Source: Paracoccaceae bacterium (GTDB lineage Bacteria; Pseudomonadota; Alphaproteobacteria; Rhodobacterales; Rhodobacteraceae). Taken from it: a stretch of 5,319 nt of DNA. The stretch is taken from the NCBI GenBank assembly GCA_007131945.1, contig SLPP01000204.1:1-5319 (forward strand), given 5' to 3'. Positions 5,073 through 5,319 of this stretch are shown piece after piece (the first letter of the stretch is position 1; each line of letters starts with the position of its first letter). The notes under the pieces were generated by a model. That model saw nothing but the letters and a program-made list of their open reading frames with translations, had not been told where the DNA came from and ran no database searches. A program made the position numbers and the translations under genes.

Positions 5073-5150
5073 CAAAGGTTTCGTTCCGGTTAACGGCGGT
5101 TATTTTCCTCATTTCTTCAATGGCATGCAGAAGCGTGCAAATTTGCACGC
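5073..5150. repeat. 78-bp intergenic repeat, copy B
   Basis: Same orientation and architecture as 3165-3242: 27-bp block ending in CGGTTAACGGCGG (5087-5099), 16 variable bases, TTCAATGGCATGCA (5116-5129), a 3-base linker, and an 18-bp perfect palindrome GCGTGCAAATTTGCACGC (5133-5150). It lies 134-211 bp upstream of the acyl-CoA synthetase start. Compared with copy A, dyad positions 2/17, 4/15 and 5/14 are changed as pairs (T-A to C-G, C-G to T-A, T-A to G-C), while the central AARTTT is kept. It could regulate the synthetase or a divergent gene beyond the window. Confidence 0.85.
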
Positions 5151-5157
5151 CCCCCCC
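5150..5157. repeat. Homopolymer of eight C
   Basis: Eight C in a row directly abut, and share one base with, the end of the copy B palindrome, followed by TTT. The tract is prone to slippage and sequencing error. It is outside any secure gene. Confidence 0.9.
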
Positions 5158-5228
5158 TTTCGACACTGCCATGCTTCTGATCCAGGAGCGGTACGGGTAT
5201 CCGGACATTCGTCAGCAGACCGGCAAGC

Positions 5229-5319
5229 TTGACAGCAGACAACCACGCCCGTCTTTCAAGGCGGGTGCGCGACGGCTGCGTGGATGTCCGTGAATGGGAG
5301 GGCGACATCCGGCGCCTGA
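5229..5319 (+). CDS. Possible start of an unidentified gene running off the right edge
   Basis: From TTG 5229 a frame stays open to the end of the window (30 full codons). It reads like a natural protein toward its end (DGCVDVREWEGDIRRL). The frame is closed by a stop at 5178-5180. No ribosome binding site precedes the TTG, and the only other starts in frame are GTG codons further in (about 5259 and 5274). I do not recognise the sequence. It may be a real gene divergent from the acyl-CoA synthetase or a chance open frame; the rest of 5151-5319 shows no better candidate. Confidence 0.2.
   Translation, partial: MTADNHARLSRRVRDGCVDVREWEGDIRRL
5282..5310. other. Inverted repeat at the right edge
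   Basis: GGATGTC (5282-5288) and GACATCC (5304-5310) are perfect 7-bp complements with a 15-nt loop. No T-run is visible within the window. It overlaps the doubtful reading frame at the edge. Confidence 0.4.

Noticed and set aside
5087..5103. CtrA binding site at GGTTAACGGCGGTTAT
   Set aside because: The second half is TTAT at a spacing of 6 instead of TTAA at 7, and copy A lacks it altogether. The GTTAAC half-site alone is not enough.
5121..5140. Sigma-54 promoter in the conserved GGCATGCA region
   Set aside because: GG-to-GC spacing is 9 in copy B and 11 in copy A, not the required 10.
3165..5150. Transposon or insertion sequence bounded by the 78-bp repeats
   Set aside because: The repeats are direct, only about 69% identical, and enclose a metabolic gene with no transposase or terminal inverted repeats.
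5045..5293. 82-residue plus-strand open frame across copy B
   Set aside because: It runs through the repeat and palindrome, has no ribosome site and its composition is not protein-like.

Overview
The window is GC-rich, with dense single-gene units and mostly G/C in third codon positions. The gene set is a LolA-type lipoprotein carrier, an SLT-type lytic transglycosylase lipoprotein, HspQ, a WaaP/InaA-like kinase-fold protein, a Tat-exported L,D-transpeptidase and a DmdB-like fatty-acid CoA ligase. This points to an alphaproteobacterium, most likely Rhodobacteraceae (Paracoccus/Rhodobacter-like). The taxonomic call comes from gene content and remembered family sequences, not from a search. It looks like an ordinary chromosomal region: no transposase, integrase, tRNA, rRNA or CRISPR array is visible.

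Layout: (1) 1-186 (+), the last 61 codons of a LolA-family protein. (2) 193-777 (-), lytic transglycosylase lipoprotein, tail to tail with lolA. (3) 778-978, divergent control region with an 11-bp tandem duplication and a GC stem-loop. (4) 979-1305 (+), hspQ. (5) 1323-2144 (-), kinase-fold protein with a degenerate catalytic loop. (6) 2145-2461, a 317-bp divergent intergenic region with a large fold-back element, an EcfG-type promoter match, a 12-bp tandem repeat and a small palindrome. (7) 2462-3058 (+), L,D-transpeptidase, followed by a GC-rich terminator-like hairpin. (8) 3059-3298, containing copy A of a 78-bp repeat. (9) 3299-4939 (-), acyl-CoA synthetase. (10) 4940-5319, a 380-bp stretch with no secure gene. 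It holds the synthetase promoter region, copy B of the 78-bp repeat, an eight-C run and perhaps the start of another reading frame.

The genes alternate strictly in strand (+ - + - + -), so each is probably its own transcription unit. Four of the six work in or on the cell envelope: lipoprotein transport to the outer membrane, peptidoglycan cleavage, peptidoglycan cross-linking and a possible LPS/sugar kinase. The transglycosylase, with Gly after its lipid-bearing Cys, is the kind of lipoprotein a LolA protein would carry. HspQ (protease-related stress factor) and the acyl-CoA synthetase (fatty-acid activation) are separate functions.

The most interesting signal is the pair of gapless 78-bp direct repeats at 3165-3242 and 5073-5150 on either side of the acyl-CoA synthetase gene. 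They share a 13-bp identical CGGTTAACGGCGG core, a GGCATGCA box and an 18-bp dyad. Between copies the dyad differs at three symmetric base pairs, each change matched on the other arm. This suggests selection on a hairpin or a symmetric operator, and I do not recognise it as a described element.
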